From NCBI RefSeq assembly GCF_011397635.1, contig NC_064760.1, positions 32,259,856 to 32,323,855 on the forward strand: a stretch of 64,000 bases of DNA, in the 5' to 3' direction. The position numbers were made by a program, and so were the translations under genes. Shown piece after piece: positions 12,801 to 25,252 of the stretch; the first letter of the stretch is position 1, and each line of letters starts with the position of its first letter. The notes beneath the pieces were generated by a model. It was given only the letters and a program-made list of their open reading frames with translations, made no database searches and was not told the DNA's origin. Source of the DNA: Epinephelus fuscoguttatus. Lineage: Eukaryota; Chordata; Actinopteri; Perciformes; Serranidae.

Positions 12801-12965
12801 AATTTGTTTCCCTTTGTTTGAATCATAACTGTCAAGTTTTGTTATTTTATTTCTTTCTCTTTTTTTTTGCCATTCACTTCTTTCGCCGCTTCTCAGCGTA
12901 ACCTATTGGCACCAGCTACAATGGAAATAATGTTCCACCAGTTTGGAAACTACCGCATATTGATA

Positions 12966-12971
12966 AATAAA
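12966..12971 (+). terminator. Candidate polyadenylation signal AATAAA for efnb1
   Basis: The canonical hexamer lies in an AT-rich setting with a downstream T/GT-rich element at about 13003-13015. It is 3.7 kb after the efnb1 stop. The hexamer at 11004 is a second candidate. Confidence 0.4.
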
Positions 12972-15650
12972 ATTTTTCCCATGGAAATTGTTCTGGAGAG
13001 ATGTTCTTTCTTTCTACATTTTTCCCTTAAAGCTGTATAAATGTGGGTAAAAGATATCATTTGCCTCCTCACTGACCACCTTGGTTCATGGTGGGAGCAT
13101 AAAAACCAGCCGCCCACGCTCACTGCATTTCCCTCTCAGCCCCCCACCCCCAAACCCTCACCTCGGGGGTCAGTGCTGCACAGATGGGTTTGTTCTGATA
13201 CATTAGTCAGATTGAAATCACAAGCAGGCTTCATAAATTCATATTCGGAGAGTATGGACACGCCTTTTTGCATAGTAACTAATACCCGCATCAACCCGCT
13301 CTGCCCTGGTGTCCTCCAAAATTACATTTCTTCATACATGATTAAATCTGATTGGCCGCACTCGGCATTTCCATTGCGTTTGTCTGAAATTACCGTCTGA
13401 GGAACAAACTCCAAGTCCTCGGTGAAAGCAGAGATGGCATGAAATGTTATTAAAGTGATTGGGCATTTTCTTCTGACAAACACATCAGTGTTTGTGGGCA
13501 TGGCTTTCGTGTGGCTGATGATGTGAGCAGAGACAGAGTGGGCGAGTGAAGAGACTGATGGCAGGAGAGAGAAAAAGTCAGGGCAATGAGAGACATAATG
13601 CGCCTGTGGCTTCACTGCCCCCCACCCCCCACCCCTCACTCACACCCCCATCCTCGCTCGTTTCTCTCAGTGCCCCGGGGCAGGTACGTTCATCTGGTTT
13701 CCTGGCTCGGTCCCGAGACGCCCCCATAGATCCACGTTACTGTGGGTTTATTAAAACCTTCCCCCCACTGAGCTACTGTGTGTGACTGCATGTTTTACTG
13801 GGTATGTGTGTGTGTGTGCGTCTGCTTGTGTGTCTCTGTGCATTTGCCAAAGGGCTCGTCTGTTGTTCTACAACAGAGTCAACATCACAAAAATAAGGAA
13901 ATATTACTGTTGCAGCATGCACTGCAGCATTTTCACTCCTCACTTTTTCTGAAAAGGCATCTAGATCCTTATTAAATTAAATATTAGCTTGATACTCAAT
14001 TGTCCAGTAGATTCAACACTTGAGTATTGTGTAATGCTAAACATGTTATGTATAAATTAATCTTCATCATCTTCAGCAGCGTGCAACTTTTATCAAGAGT
14101 TGTCTCTTTAGCTGTCAGTAGTTTAGCATATGCGAGCTCAGACTCCACTTCATTTGCATATTTAAACACCAGTACATTTTAACACTGCAGCGAAAACACC
14201 CTTGTGAGTTTTCACTTGATGTGAGCATGTGTAATTCCCCACATTGTTTTGTATTGTTTTGATTGTGTAACATGGCGCCTCACATGTCTTTATAAATGAA
14301 ACAAGTCACCTGGGAAAGCAACAGCTGCCAGCAGTTTGAGGTGGCTTGGGAACAATTTAACTTACACTCATTTTAATCCATGACCATGAATACCAACTGC
14401 GAAAAAGAACTTCCTAGGAAGCTTTTTTTTTCTTCTCCAGTTGGGTTTTTCTAACAGTTTTTAATGTGGAAAAGAAGTAAATCACTGGAGATTATCACAG
14501 AGTCACCTCTGAGGCATTGAGACCTACGAGTGAAGCAAACTTGCATTTTTATGTGTGAAATGAACTTTCTTCTCAGGCTGACAAAAATTGCATAATATAA
14601 ATTCATAGCATGTGGCTGCCATAGTAATTACTATCAAACTGATGTAAACTAAATGAGCAAAGGGTCTTCTAAGGCGAGGAAGCATAGATTAATGCTTTTT
14701 TGAGCTGAGTAATTCATTTTAGATTGCACCGGTGGTTGTTTGCCTCAGATGATCACCAACCGGTTCTGCATTAGCATAGTTTACTTATCATTTTGTTTGC
14801 TACTACATCACTGCCTGCGAGGCAAGTCACTTTTACTTCTGACGAGGCCACGAGGCCGGTAGAGCTTGTAAAGAAGCCATGGATGGAAAATAAAGTTGTC
14901 AGCGGGAGATGTAAAGTGATAGCTAACCAGATGAGGGAAAGAATTCAATAACGCTGGTACGACTCCTTTAACAGTGTAAGTTGGCACCGCATCTTAGTTT
15001 CCCCTCACGTTATTTCACACACTCCGCTCCCACACAAAATCTGCTGCATGTGCAGACGCTACCCTTGATCTGTTGAAGCGAGCAAGTTCAAACTCTGCAA
15101 CTTCTCAACTGTGACAATGCATCCGGAGGGAGAGAGTCTGTCGATACAGCTCTTAAGCGATTTGGTGGGCCATCTCCTAATGTTTTTTCATATGGATCGT
15201 GCAGGAGGCTCGTAACTCACACCCGAATCAATATGACATGCTATGGGACATGTTCTTTCTCATGTAATGTACGTATACATATTTAATGAGTTAATGCATC
15301 ACTCGCCAGTCATAAATAATGCAGGCCCACTAATGCCTTTCATCAAATGCTGCTCATCAAATATCAAGCAGATTTTTGGTCAATCTTCAAGTTACGGACG
15401 AAACCTGAGACGGCGCAAAGAAACAGAAACTGAGGGAAGAAAAACCATGAAAGGAGAGTTCATTAGTCAAACAGTAACATATGGATCACTCATGAAAGGG
15501 CTAATTAATGTGATTCAAATTCTAATCAATGGGGGGAACTATATCTAAACAGCGTTCCTCTTTAATCCCGCACTGGGGCAGGAAATGGAGATCCCACCAA
15601 AACATCTTGGATCTCTTGGGTTATGGTATGCTTCATTGTTATGTTTCATT

Positions 15651-15652
15651 AC

Positions 15653-15693
<41 letters not shown>
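15651..15693. repeat. (AC)n(GC)n(AC)n microsatellite
   Basis: An alternating purine-pyrimidine tract of AC units flanks a GCGCGCGC core, a composition able to adopt Z-DNA. Confidence 0.95.
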
Positions 15694-16604
15694 GCCGTCA
15701 GCCACATATTGATGGCATTGTTATGACCAGAACATGCCTGATCAGACCCGGGCTATGGCAAGGATCCAGGTCTGACCGAGACTCATCAATCATACAGAGA
15801 GTGAGAGAACCTGAGAGACTTACACACTTGAAAAACGCACGCACACACGTATGGGAGAAATAGCTTATGCGGCTGGCTGCAGGGTCACAGGTGTGGAGAC
15901 CAAAGAAGAAAGTGGGAATTATTCCCTTTCTTTCTTTCTCTCCTCCCCTTTAAAGAGAAACAGCTCGCTCTCCCTGCCTCCCTGCCTCCCTGCCTCCCAC
16001 GTCTTTGAAAACATCCCATTTCCATCCACATTTCCTTCACCCAATTTAAAACCCACGCTACGTTCGCCCCCTCAGCATCACCACCCCTCTCCTCCTCCAT
16101 CTCCTACTCTCAATTAGGCCATGCCTCGAATCTCAGGCATTATCTCTGCTGGCCATTTATATAACATGACTCCAAAACGCATTTGCACAATTTTCCAATT
16201 ACAGTATTATGCCTTGAAGCTTTGGTTCCTTCTGTCTCTCTCATTTCCCCCCTTTCACTCAAACTGCTCTTGATGTTTAACACTACAAAAGAGTCATCCC
16301 GGCAAATACAGACACACGTTTGTACTTTACAGTAATGGCCTCACTTTTCTTCATGCGCTGTTGATGTTTTCTGAACTTTATTTTCAACCTTTTTTTAAGC
16401 TGTATATCAAAGATTCGTGTCCCGGCCTCGGCTGACTGACAGGTGGGTGAAGGGTGAGAAACTCAGGTAAAGCCCAAAAGGGATATTATAGTCTTAAATT
16501 TTCAAAATACAATTAAATGAATTGTTTAAATGACTGGCATACTCCTGAGGAAATATTACATGGCATTACTGAAGTGTTTTCTAAATAAATATATTTCTAA
16601 ATAT

Positions 16605-16960
16605 TTAATGAGAATCCGAGAATATTGAATGAAACCTTGAGAGTATTGATGAAAACTCGAGAATATTGAACGAAATCCTGAGGCTATTGAGTGAGGGTCC
16701 GAGAATAGTGAGTGAAACTTGAGAATATGTAATGAATACCTCAGAGAACATGGGAATATTGAATGAACATCTTAAAATGTTTAACAAACCTAAAATTTTA
16801 AATATTTATGGAAAAGCTGAGAGTATTGGGTACAAACTTAATGATTGACTGAACAAACACCAGAGACTATCACTAAAACCTGACAGTGGTGTACAAAAAC
16901 TTTTAAATAAAGTTAAAACATTATATAAAAACTTGACACTATTGACTTAAATATATAGGC
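16605..16960. repeat. Degenerate 21-bp minisatellite
   Basis: Units close to CCTGAGAATATTGAATGAAA recur with a period near 21 bp. They are clearest from 16,611 to 16,800 and fade toward 16,950. Because 21 is a multiple of three, the minus strand shows a seven-residue pseudo-repeat (SFNIL..), which is not evidence of a gene. Confidence 0.8.
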
Positions 16961-17039
16961 TAAAAACTATAAATGACATTGCTGCTGCCATCTTTTGATT
17001 CTTACACTATGTGTCAGTGAGTGAGCTCTGAGTGAGTGA

Positions 17040-17765
17040 AATCAAAACTTATTTTTACTTTAACCTATAGTGCTATTTATCAGTCTAGATTCTTTTGATG
17101 CAGTGATATCAGCCATAGAGATGTTTGCCTTCTCTGGAATGCATTTGAACTACATGGCACTTGGCTTGTGGTGCTCAAAGAGCCAAATAAAATACTTTTG
17201 AAAAGCTCAACAGCAATGTCTCTATCTAGAAATCATGACCTGGTTACTCAAGATAATCCACAGACCTTGTTGTGAGCAGGTTCATGTAGGAACTATTTTC
17301 TTTCAAACAAACTACACCTGTCAGCCGAATCACTGTGCAGAAATAAACTTGCATCTAATGCTAACTCACACCACGTGTCACGCTGTCACAGGCCTCTTGT
17401 CCATTAGTAGATGCTAACTTCCTTCTGTGTGGTGATAGCCTACAGCTAGTGGGTGTAGTTTGGTAGAAAGAAAATAGCTCCTACGTGAAACTGTTCACAA
17501 CAAGATCTGTGGCTTATCTTGAGTAACCGGGTCATGATTTCTGGAAAGAGACATTGCTGCTGAGTTTTTCCAAAGTGTTATTTTCTTGCTCTACACACCA
17601 CAAGCTGAGTGCCATCTAGCTCCATTATGTTTGAGAGAAGGCAGACATCTCTACAACCGAAATCTCCAACACTCAGCAGCTCACACCAAAACAATCTAAA
17701 TTGACAAATAGCACTGCAGGTGAAAGGAAAAATACGTAATTCTGATTTGGGGGTGAACTGTCCCT
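17040..17765. mobile_element. Large foldback (palindromic) MITE
   Basis: The arms at 17040-17327 and 17442-17765 are near-complementary. Shared landmarks include CAGCAATGTCTCT, AGAAATCATGACC, GGTTACTCAAGATAA, GAACTATTTTCTTTC and GTGCTATTT. A loop of about 115 bp separates them. The sequence resembles a very abundant fish MITE. It has no coding capacity. Confidence 0.85.
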
Positions 17766-18884
17766 TCGAATACTGATCAAATAGCTGATCTGAGCCAGTG
17801 CCTGTGTGGCCAAAAGTGCAGTAATGCCAAAATAAAACCACAATGTGCACAAACTTCTTTATAATAATGTCCTCAGTAGTAGTAGTAACATACAGTAAGT
17901 AGAGCATAGTCATATGAGGAATCTTATCTCCATGGCTACAGTAGAAACATTCATCAGTGCAGTGGATTTTCACGGCGGTCTTAATCTTGTAGCCACAGTC
18001 ATTAGTGGGACCTTAATGCTGTTTGGTATCCATAAGCGAACACTGTCCGTTGTGATTATAAAGAGCTTCACTTCCGGCCTCTCTGGGGTGGCCGCCGAGA
18101 GCTGACTGGCCTATTGTATCAGTTCCTGGAAACCCAAGCTAATACAAGCGTCGCTGACCACCCATCTGCAAACTAACTGACCTAAATACTAGGCAACATC
18201 TGTGGCGGCAGAGATGGTGGATGCTGACGGATAGCAAGTGCGCGTGTGAGTGTGTGTGCACGCCTGTGTATCTGTCTGCAAGACTGTTTGACAATGACAG
18301 TGTCAGAATAATAATATCTCTCATTCAGTGCAGCAGTGAAGGATCTCTCAATGTCAGTGGCTTGAAGAGAGCAAAACAGACCTTTTATATCGGAGCTTTT
18401 CAGCTTAACAGACAAATTCGCAGCAAATACCCAGCTGAGAAATTAAAACTGAGAGGAGCAGTCAGGAGGCATCATGAGCGGGCGCAGACATGCCTTTGTG
18501 TTCCCTGCGATGCTGTGGCTGCACAGCGGTTGACAGGATGCATTAGAGAATCCCCCAGTGAAGGGTGACTGACCTAAACATGTGACCTAAGTGCTGCCCT
18601 AGTTTTAAGGGTGCCACATGAGATCAAGAAGATTGCACTCAGCTGTATTTTATTACTGACTCCAGACCAACACGCCTTGCATTTTGGGACTACAGTACGC
18701 ATCCCCAATTTCTTTCTGACTTTTTTTTTTTTTTTTTGCAGCAGTAAGAATAGCTTTGGGGGAGTATTGTTACCGGGGCAACTACTTTTCCCACACGCAA
18801 GCTGACATCAGTGAGACATCAGTGGAACGCGGGGGGTAACTGAATATTCATGAAGGGCAGGGACCCATTTCAGCCCAATGAACA

Positions 18885-18906
18885 CTCCCTCCCTCCCTCC
18901 CTCCCT

Positions 18907-18963
<57 letters not shown>

Positions 18964-18964
18964 G
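18885..18964. repeat. Compound (CCCT)n(CT)n(CA)n microsatellite
   Basis: Three simple repeats are in direct succession: tetranucleotide CCCT, then CT, then CA. Confidence 0.97.
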
Positions 18965-19099
18965 CATAGTCCAGTCACAAAATCATACACACACAAGAAG
19001 TGCAAGGACTTGTTCCATACCAGCAGGCACATACTCATCTCACGCCTCACTGCACTCATTCATATCAAAAGCGCATGCTCATTACATACAACAGCAGAG

Positions 19100-19100
<1 letters not shown>

Positions 19101-19136
<36 letters not shown>

Positions 19137-19163
19137 TCACACACACACACACACATACACACA
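19101..19163. repeat. (AC)n microsatellite
   Basis: An AC tract interrupted by GACTC and AT, about 140 bp after the compound repeat. Confidence 0.95.
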
Positions 19164-22100
19164 TTAGGCCTCATACAACTCATCTAACTAGACTTCTCTC
19201 ATAAAGATATAATAAACATTTAAGCAATATCTCTTAGCAGCGACTGCTTATGAACCAAGTAGCTCAATAAGTGCATTTCTTGTTTCATTATAAAATAACT
19301 GCTTAAAAATGCCTCGAGGCTACATCTGCCATATGCAAGAAAAAAAGCAATGAGAAGAGACAGCTCTGCTTTAAGCAGATGGTTCCTAGCTGCAACCAAC
19401 AGCTGGATTCATGTTTCCCGTGCATGCAGACATTGTTTGACATCGTGATTATTAAACAGGCCCATTTCAGTGCTGTTCCTCTTCTGTGTTATTCCCATAT
19501 TGGTATGCAGAGGCGGCGGCAAGAGGAGGAGGAGTGGACGGTGCGATGAGAGGATAGACTTGGATGTGATGAGAGGCTGAGGGCAGTCAGTCAGTCTGGA
19601 CGTTTGGCACAGAGACAGCAGATTCCATTTCCATGCCAATCTGCCTTGTCTCTTTTTGAATCAGACTTGACCTTCACAGGCTGATGACTCCAGAGGCCTG
19701 GGACCGGGAAACGCTTTCTGCCTAAAACCAGATACACACACATTCTAAGATATGTTACAGCAGGAAGCATGCACAATGGGAAAACCATTCCCCTCGGTGC
19801 GCTCGCAACTATATTTGCACACATGCACATACAGCATTAAGTATACACACACACAAAAGCTTAGACCATCAGAAAAAAAAATCTCTCCCTTGATTTACTG
19901 TAAAGGAGTGATACAAAGGATTGAAATGAGACCAGATCGTCTTTAGAGAGCCAGCCCTCAGAGCAGATGGCTCTGTTTTTCATCTTCCCTCTCATGAGAT
20001 CTAATTTTCTGTGCTCTGTTCAGCAATTTCACTGTTTTTCACCATTTGAGTTTGTTTCCATAAAACACCAACAGAATCCAGTTCAACAAAACAAATAACA
20101 AACAAAACAAATGGCTCTCCAGAGGTTCTTTTTCTTCCTCTCACAGGTTTTAAAACCTCCCCCCTACCCACTCCTGCATCTACATCTACCACCACCCGAG
20201 GTCCAGGTACCCTGCACCCGTCCTGCCTGGCCCCCTTTTGTTTAAAGCCAGACTAAAATAGACCTTTACAAGTCATCTAATGAAAGTGACTCCGGGCCCT
20301 CTGGTTAATTGACCACCTTTAATGAGTGTCAAACTGTGGCGGTCATTAGACTGGGGGTTGCCACGGGTCACCGCTGGGGTGAGGCAGACAGAAGAAAGAG
20401 GGAGAAGGAGGGAAAACAGGTAGGCAGTAAAACAGCACAAATTATTCCCCTTGTCCCGAGCTGTGTTGTGTTTGTGTGCGAACAGTGTGATGAACAGCGT
20501 GCATGCATTTGTTAATGCGTATACAGCCTAAGGGCAGCACCTGTCCTGCTAACAATCCCTGACATAACGCGGAAAGGCAGTGGCCATATGGCTGGAAATT
20601 TTTCCATATCTACTGTTCTACAGATCTGCTGCCTCTCCACCAGCGTTCAGTGTTCTGCCTTAGCAGCAGCTGGCCTCCTCTTGACAAACAAATCTAATAA
20701 ACATGCAAAGGAAAATAGAAAAATGTCCTGTTTTTTTGCACAAGCCTGCCGGGCTGTCTGTCATTTTCCATTCCTCCCTTATGATTTAGGAACCTGGGGC
20801 AGCAAATGACCACGATCATCTAGTCTGTCATCGCTGATAGGGAAGAGATTTCTGTATTCATGTGTTTCAGATAATCATGATGCTTCTTTAAAGGCGTGCA
20901 TTTACTGCTGATGACCTCATTTCAAAAGCATATTGCAAACAAACACAATGTCCTTGTCCTTTTATTTTGTGTTCTGTGCAAACGCTCCTCAAGGGTACAC
21001 TCAGACAAGCTCATACATGTGCGGGCACGTGCGCACACATGCACAACTTAAGCCCCAGTGTTATTGGATTGAAATGGAGCCCCACCACACATTTCCTTGG
21101 AGTATTGATTTAATCAACTGCGTATCATGTTGAGACCCGTATCATCTGATGCAACACACACCACCGGCAGCAGCAAAAAGAAGCGATCCATCACCATTTA
21201 GCCGGACAGGCCCTTGTAGTCTAAACACGGAACCATTACGCATGGTTTAACATGGACACTTTGACCTCTGCGGGGTGACAAGGTCAATGACATCATTAGA
21301 CAGGAGTCAGTCTGTGTGCCGGAGCGAGACTAATTGCTATCAGACCTCAATCACAACTAATAAGTGCTTAGATTTGTTTCGATACTCATATTATCCACTT
21401 CTAATATCCTGACAGAGTTGTTGTCGCTTCCACACCAACACAGGGAGAAGCTGGTTTGCACCTCATTTTGGTTTGTTGCTACGGTAGCTCAGTAGATCCC
21501 TTTATCCTAAGGCTCTGTTAGTCTATTCAAAGGTAGCTAAGCTTACAAAATAGCTAGAGGGTGATTTCCCACACACAGATAAAGCCCAGACTTGAAAATC
21601 ACTTTCAAAGCGGGCTCTCCTCTTAAGATGCTTTGAAGCCCAGGAGAGGAGCTTGGGAAAAAAAAGCGACACATGGGAACCAGAAATATAAACAGAAATA
21701 TTGAAACTTTATTATGACTCTTTCATCCCGTAGTCCGGCCCTGATGCTGGCTCAGGTCTGTGGTCTTGGTCTTGTCACACCAACCTGGGCTCGTCCGAGA
21801 GGCGCCACACGCAGCCTCACCCATCATGGCTTTGTCAGCGACCTCACTGGACCATGAACGCAGACAGACCACTCCGGAATGTCGGCAGGGCCGGTATCGA
21901 CCTCGGTGCTCAAATGGACAGGCGCACGGATGAGCGCATGCAAACACACACACATGGGAGCAGAAGTAACCTGATCCAATGACACAGGAGCTGCCTCAGT
22001 GTGCAGCTAACTGCCTTATCTCCCTCTGGCCGCGCTCCTCTTTCCTCTCAACATTCTTTCAGGTATTTGGCCGAGACCTTTTCTCTTTGTCTGCCCTTTT

Positions 22101-24866
22101 CAAAGACCTGCTTTATGCTGGGAGCCCTCCAGCCGTCGTGCTGCAATCTCCTCGCTGCCTCTCTCTCCCTCTTTCTTTCCCTCTATCTCTTTCTCCCTGC
22201 CCACACATCTCCCGAACTTGCTTCCTCGCTTTCTCTTTTCCATCCCCACCCCCCACGCCTCACCCTGTCTCTCACATCCCTTCTCTCCTCCACTCTAATT
22301 TCCCTCCCACTATCCCGGCACAGAATTGAAGATGCCACCTGTGCTGCGTCCCAGAGGTGTATGTGCGTGTGAGAGAAAGGGAGGGGGAGAGGGCGTGCAG
22401 TTCCCGGTCTGTGACATTCAGGCAGAAGTGGACTAAGGTTAGACTAATGGGACCTGTGATCTGGTCTTTGTAATGGAGCGAGAACGGCCTCCTTTGAAGA
22501 GACAGGTGGAGGGTTCCTGGATACATATGGGGGAGGATGGCAATCAGTGTGCATCTGTGAAGGGCCATCCAGCATCTTCAAAAATCCACCAGACTAATCT
22601 GTCATGGGATAACTGACTAATGATCACACTTCAGAAAGCAATTGCACCCTGCTACCTACACAGATGCTCTTTCCCGAGGTGATCTATGGAATTTTTTTTC
22701 TATATGAATACAATCAACACAATACCTGCGCAGCTTTTGGAGAGCTTTTCGGACTAATCAGCTCTGACAAGTGGAACAAAACAATTTAATACAGGGCTGA
22801 TTTCACATCTGAGCGGCTCGTCATTTACATAAGCTTTTCACAGTCTGCTCACTGAGCTGCGACAGGCATGTGGTGCGCCCAGAGAGACCGGAAGGCTGCT
22901 CCAAATATTCTGCCCTCTCTCTATCTGACCTCACCAAGGAGAAGGCTACACATGTGCTGGTACATGCAAAGACTCATTAGGATACACATGTGTGCAGATC
23001 CTAGCCCACAGTCACCCTGTTTCCAATCACACACACACACACAGACACACACATATGCATGCACATACACACTTTTAGTGTCCTGTGGTTAGCAGAGAGA
23101 GGAGGCAGTGGCGCGTCTCTGTGCTGACTTAATGTCTTTTAACAGTTTGGCTCCAGGACCAGGGGTTGGTCAGAGCTGAGCTAAAGCCAAAACTGGGCCT
23201 GATCATCTGTGACGGCAAGAAAAACCCGAGGCAAAGTGTGCGTGTGTCTGTGTCCTCCCTATCTTTCTGGCCCCCGCCCCTCTCCCCTCATTTTCTCTGT
23301 TTCACTCGCTCTGTATCTGCATGTGTGTGCATGAAGTGTGTGCAGATGTGTGTGAGACGCTTCGCTGGTGAAAGCTACGGGGGACAGAAACACCAGCGGA
23401 CTGAATTACCCTGGACAAAGCCATTGACAGAGGCATTAAAGTGACAATAGAATATTTACAGCACACAGAGCTGATTCACTCTGCTGCCTAATATGCAGCA
23501 CATCAATATCCTGGAGAACGCTCGTAGCACACTGCAGTGCATCGTGGTGGAAATTAGCCTAGCGTACAGTCTCCCAGACACACACTTGCGCACACACACA
23601 GAAGGAACTACTAACTGGTGCTGACTTGAAGGCAAACGGGGAGGGATTGGGAGCAGAGCAGAGAGGGGAAATAACTGCTGCTCTGCTTGAGTAAGTTCCT
23701 CTCAGCACTGAGGAGAATAGATTGCTGTGTCCCCTTGCGGAGGTCTACCTCTCAGGTGGCCTACAGGACACCAAGTCACCTTGCCATATAATATCAGACA
23801 CACCGGAACAGCTGTACCTTACGATTGTTTATGCTGGTGGCGATTGGTGGCATAATTACCTATGGCTGTGTGTGTGTGTGTGTGTGTATGTGTGTGTGCT
23901 CATGCATGTTTGGTAATGATTTGCAGTACATAGCCTGAAGGCCTCGAGTTGTCCAATTCCTCCAGAGCGCCTCAGAAAAATCTGCATCAGATCACACAAA
24001 CATGTCATTGAGTTTGCTGACTTTTCCTCCCCCCGACCGCTAACCGCTGGTCCAGTTCCCCCGTATTCACAGCCAGTTAGATCATGCTCACATGCACGAC
24101 AGACCTCTTCTCCTTCTGTCTCAGTTTCACAGTCCAGAGCTGCCGAAATAGCCAACATATGTTTGGAAAATGAATGTGCTGCATAGAGGTCAAACAGTTA
24201 CGCAGTGCACAGCTCTGGGCTCATTTAGTTAAGTACGGACCACCACGTACTTAGCTTGATTATGAAACTCTCTCTGCTGTTGCTCTATGCTGCTTTTTAA
24301 ATATTTTATATCATTCATAATTCACCAGCTCTGGAAAATTAAGAGCACTTACAATGGTTGTAATTTGAGAGAAGAAAGAAGTCGGTGGTGTGCTGCGCGG
24401 TGACAGTGATGTATTTAAGCAGCACTGATTAGAAATGTACAAATTGCTGTGTTACATGCATTAGAGGAGAAATAGAGACTGATATATGGCACGTTGGCAT
24501 ACAGCACAGTGCACTGGAGTGTTGAAATACATTGAACTGTAATCCAGGAGTGTGGCCTCTATTAAATGAGCCGATTTCTGCAGTGTTTGGCATTAAACAT
24601 ACTCTATTAGAAGATCTCGGGAAAGGATCTGCAGTCTTTCTGCAGAGGTACTTTACTGTTATGTGTTAAACACTGACTTCCTGTAGAAAATCTCCTTCTT
24701 CAAACAAGCTAAGTAGTGCATAATCTACATAACTGCCGGTATCAAAGAGAACAATTTGCACTGGGGCATAAAAAATTACTGGGATCAATGGTTTCCTGAA
24801 ACTACTTGCGATATTAGACAAAGAGTGGCCATTAAAATAAAAAAACCAAAGACTGTCCATCACCAT

Positions 24867-25252
24867 AGGGCGGCACGGTGGTGTGGTGTGGTGGTTAGCA
24901 CTGTCGCCTCACAGCAAGAGGGTTGCCGGTTCGATCCCGGGTGTGGGAGCCCTTCTGTGTGGAGTTTGCATGTTCTCCCCGTGTCAGCGTGGGTTCTCTC
25001 CGGGCACTCCGGCTCCCTCCCACAGTCCAAAGACATGCAGATTGGGGACTAGGTTAATTGATAACTCTAAATTGTCCGTAGGTGTGAATGTGAGCGTGAA
25101 TGGTTGTTTGTCTCTATGTGTCAGACCTGAGATAGTCTGGCGACCTGTCCAGGGTGTACCCTGCCTCTCGCCCGATGTCAGCTGGGATAGGCTCCAGCCC
25201 CCCCGCGACCCTCAAGAGGATGAAGCGGTTAGAAGATGAATGAATGAATGAA
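24867..25252 (+). mobile_element. tRNA-headed SINE, full length
   Basis: The head begins GGGCGGCACGG and carries a Pol III A box (TGGTTAGCACTG, 24892-24903) and a B box (GGTTCGATCCC, 24928-24938). The body includes GGAGTTTGCATGTTCTCCCC and AGCTGGGATAGGCTCCAGCC, landmarks of an extremely common fish repeat. The tail is a short GAAT/ATGA tetranucleotide run. It is flanked by 13-bp target-site duplications with one mismatch: TGTCCATCACCAT at 24854-24866 and TGTCCACCACCAT at 25253-25265. Both promoter boxes are intact. It is not a functional tRNA gene. Confidence 0.92.

Larger units (their letters stand above)
9289..12990 (+). other. efnb1: Probable long 3' UTR of efnb1
   Basis: No splice or coding signal follows the stop. 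The sequence, particularly from 11,600 on, is U- and A-rich as in 3' UTRs. A strong AATAAA at 12966-12971 is followed within about 30 nt by a T/GT-rich tract (TGTTCTTTCTTTC). An alternative AATAAA lies at 11004-11009. The UTR length is an inference; RNA data would be needed to choose between the sites. Confidence 0.4.
12991..24853. other. Intergenic region without recognisable genes
   Basis: I see no exon with splice signals and conserved protein. Contents are simple repeats, a 21-bp minisatellite, a foldback element (listed separately), and AT-rich patches with homeodomain-like TAAT cores, for example around 15,230-15,540. Long open frames here are low-complexity or lack any recognisable family. 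Confidence 0.65.

Noticed and set aside
16605..16787. Heptad-like repeat protein on the minus strand
   Set aside because: It is explained by a 21-bp DNA repeat; it does not behave as a leucine zipper and has no gene context.
24892..24938. Possible tRNA gene (A and B boxes)
   Set aside because: The boxes belong to the head of a SINE with tail and target duplications; no tRNA cloverleaf was sought or claimed.
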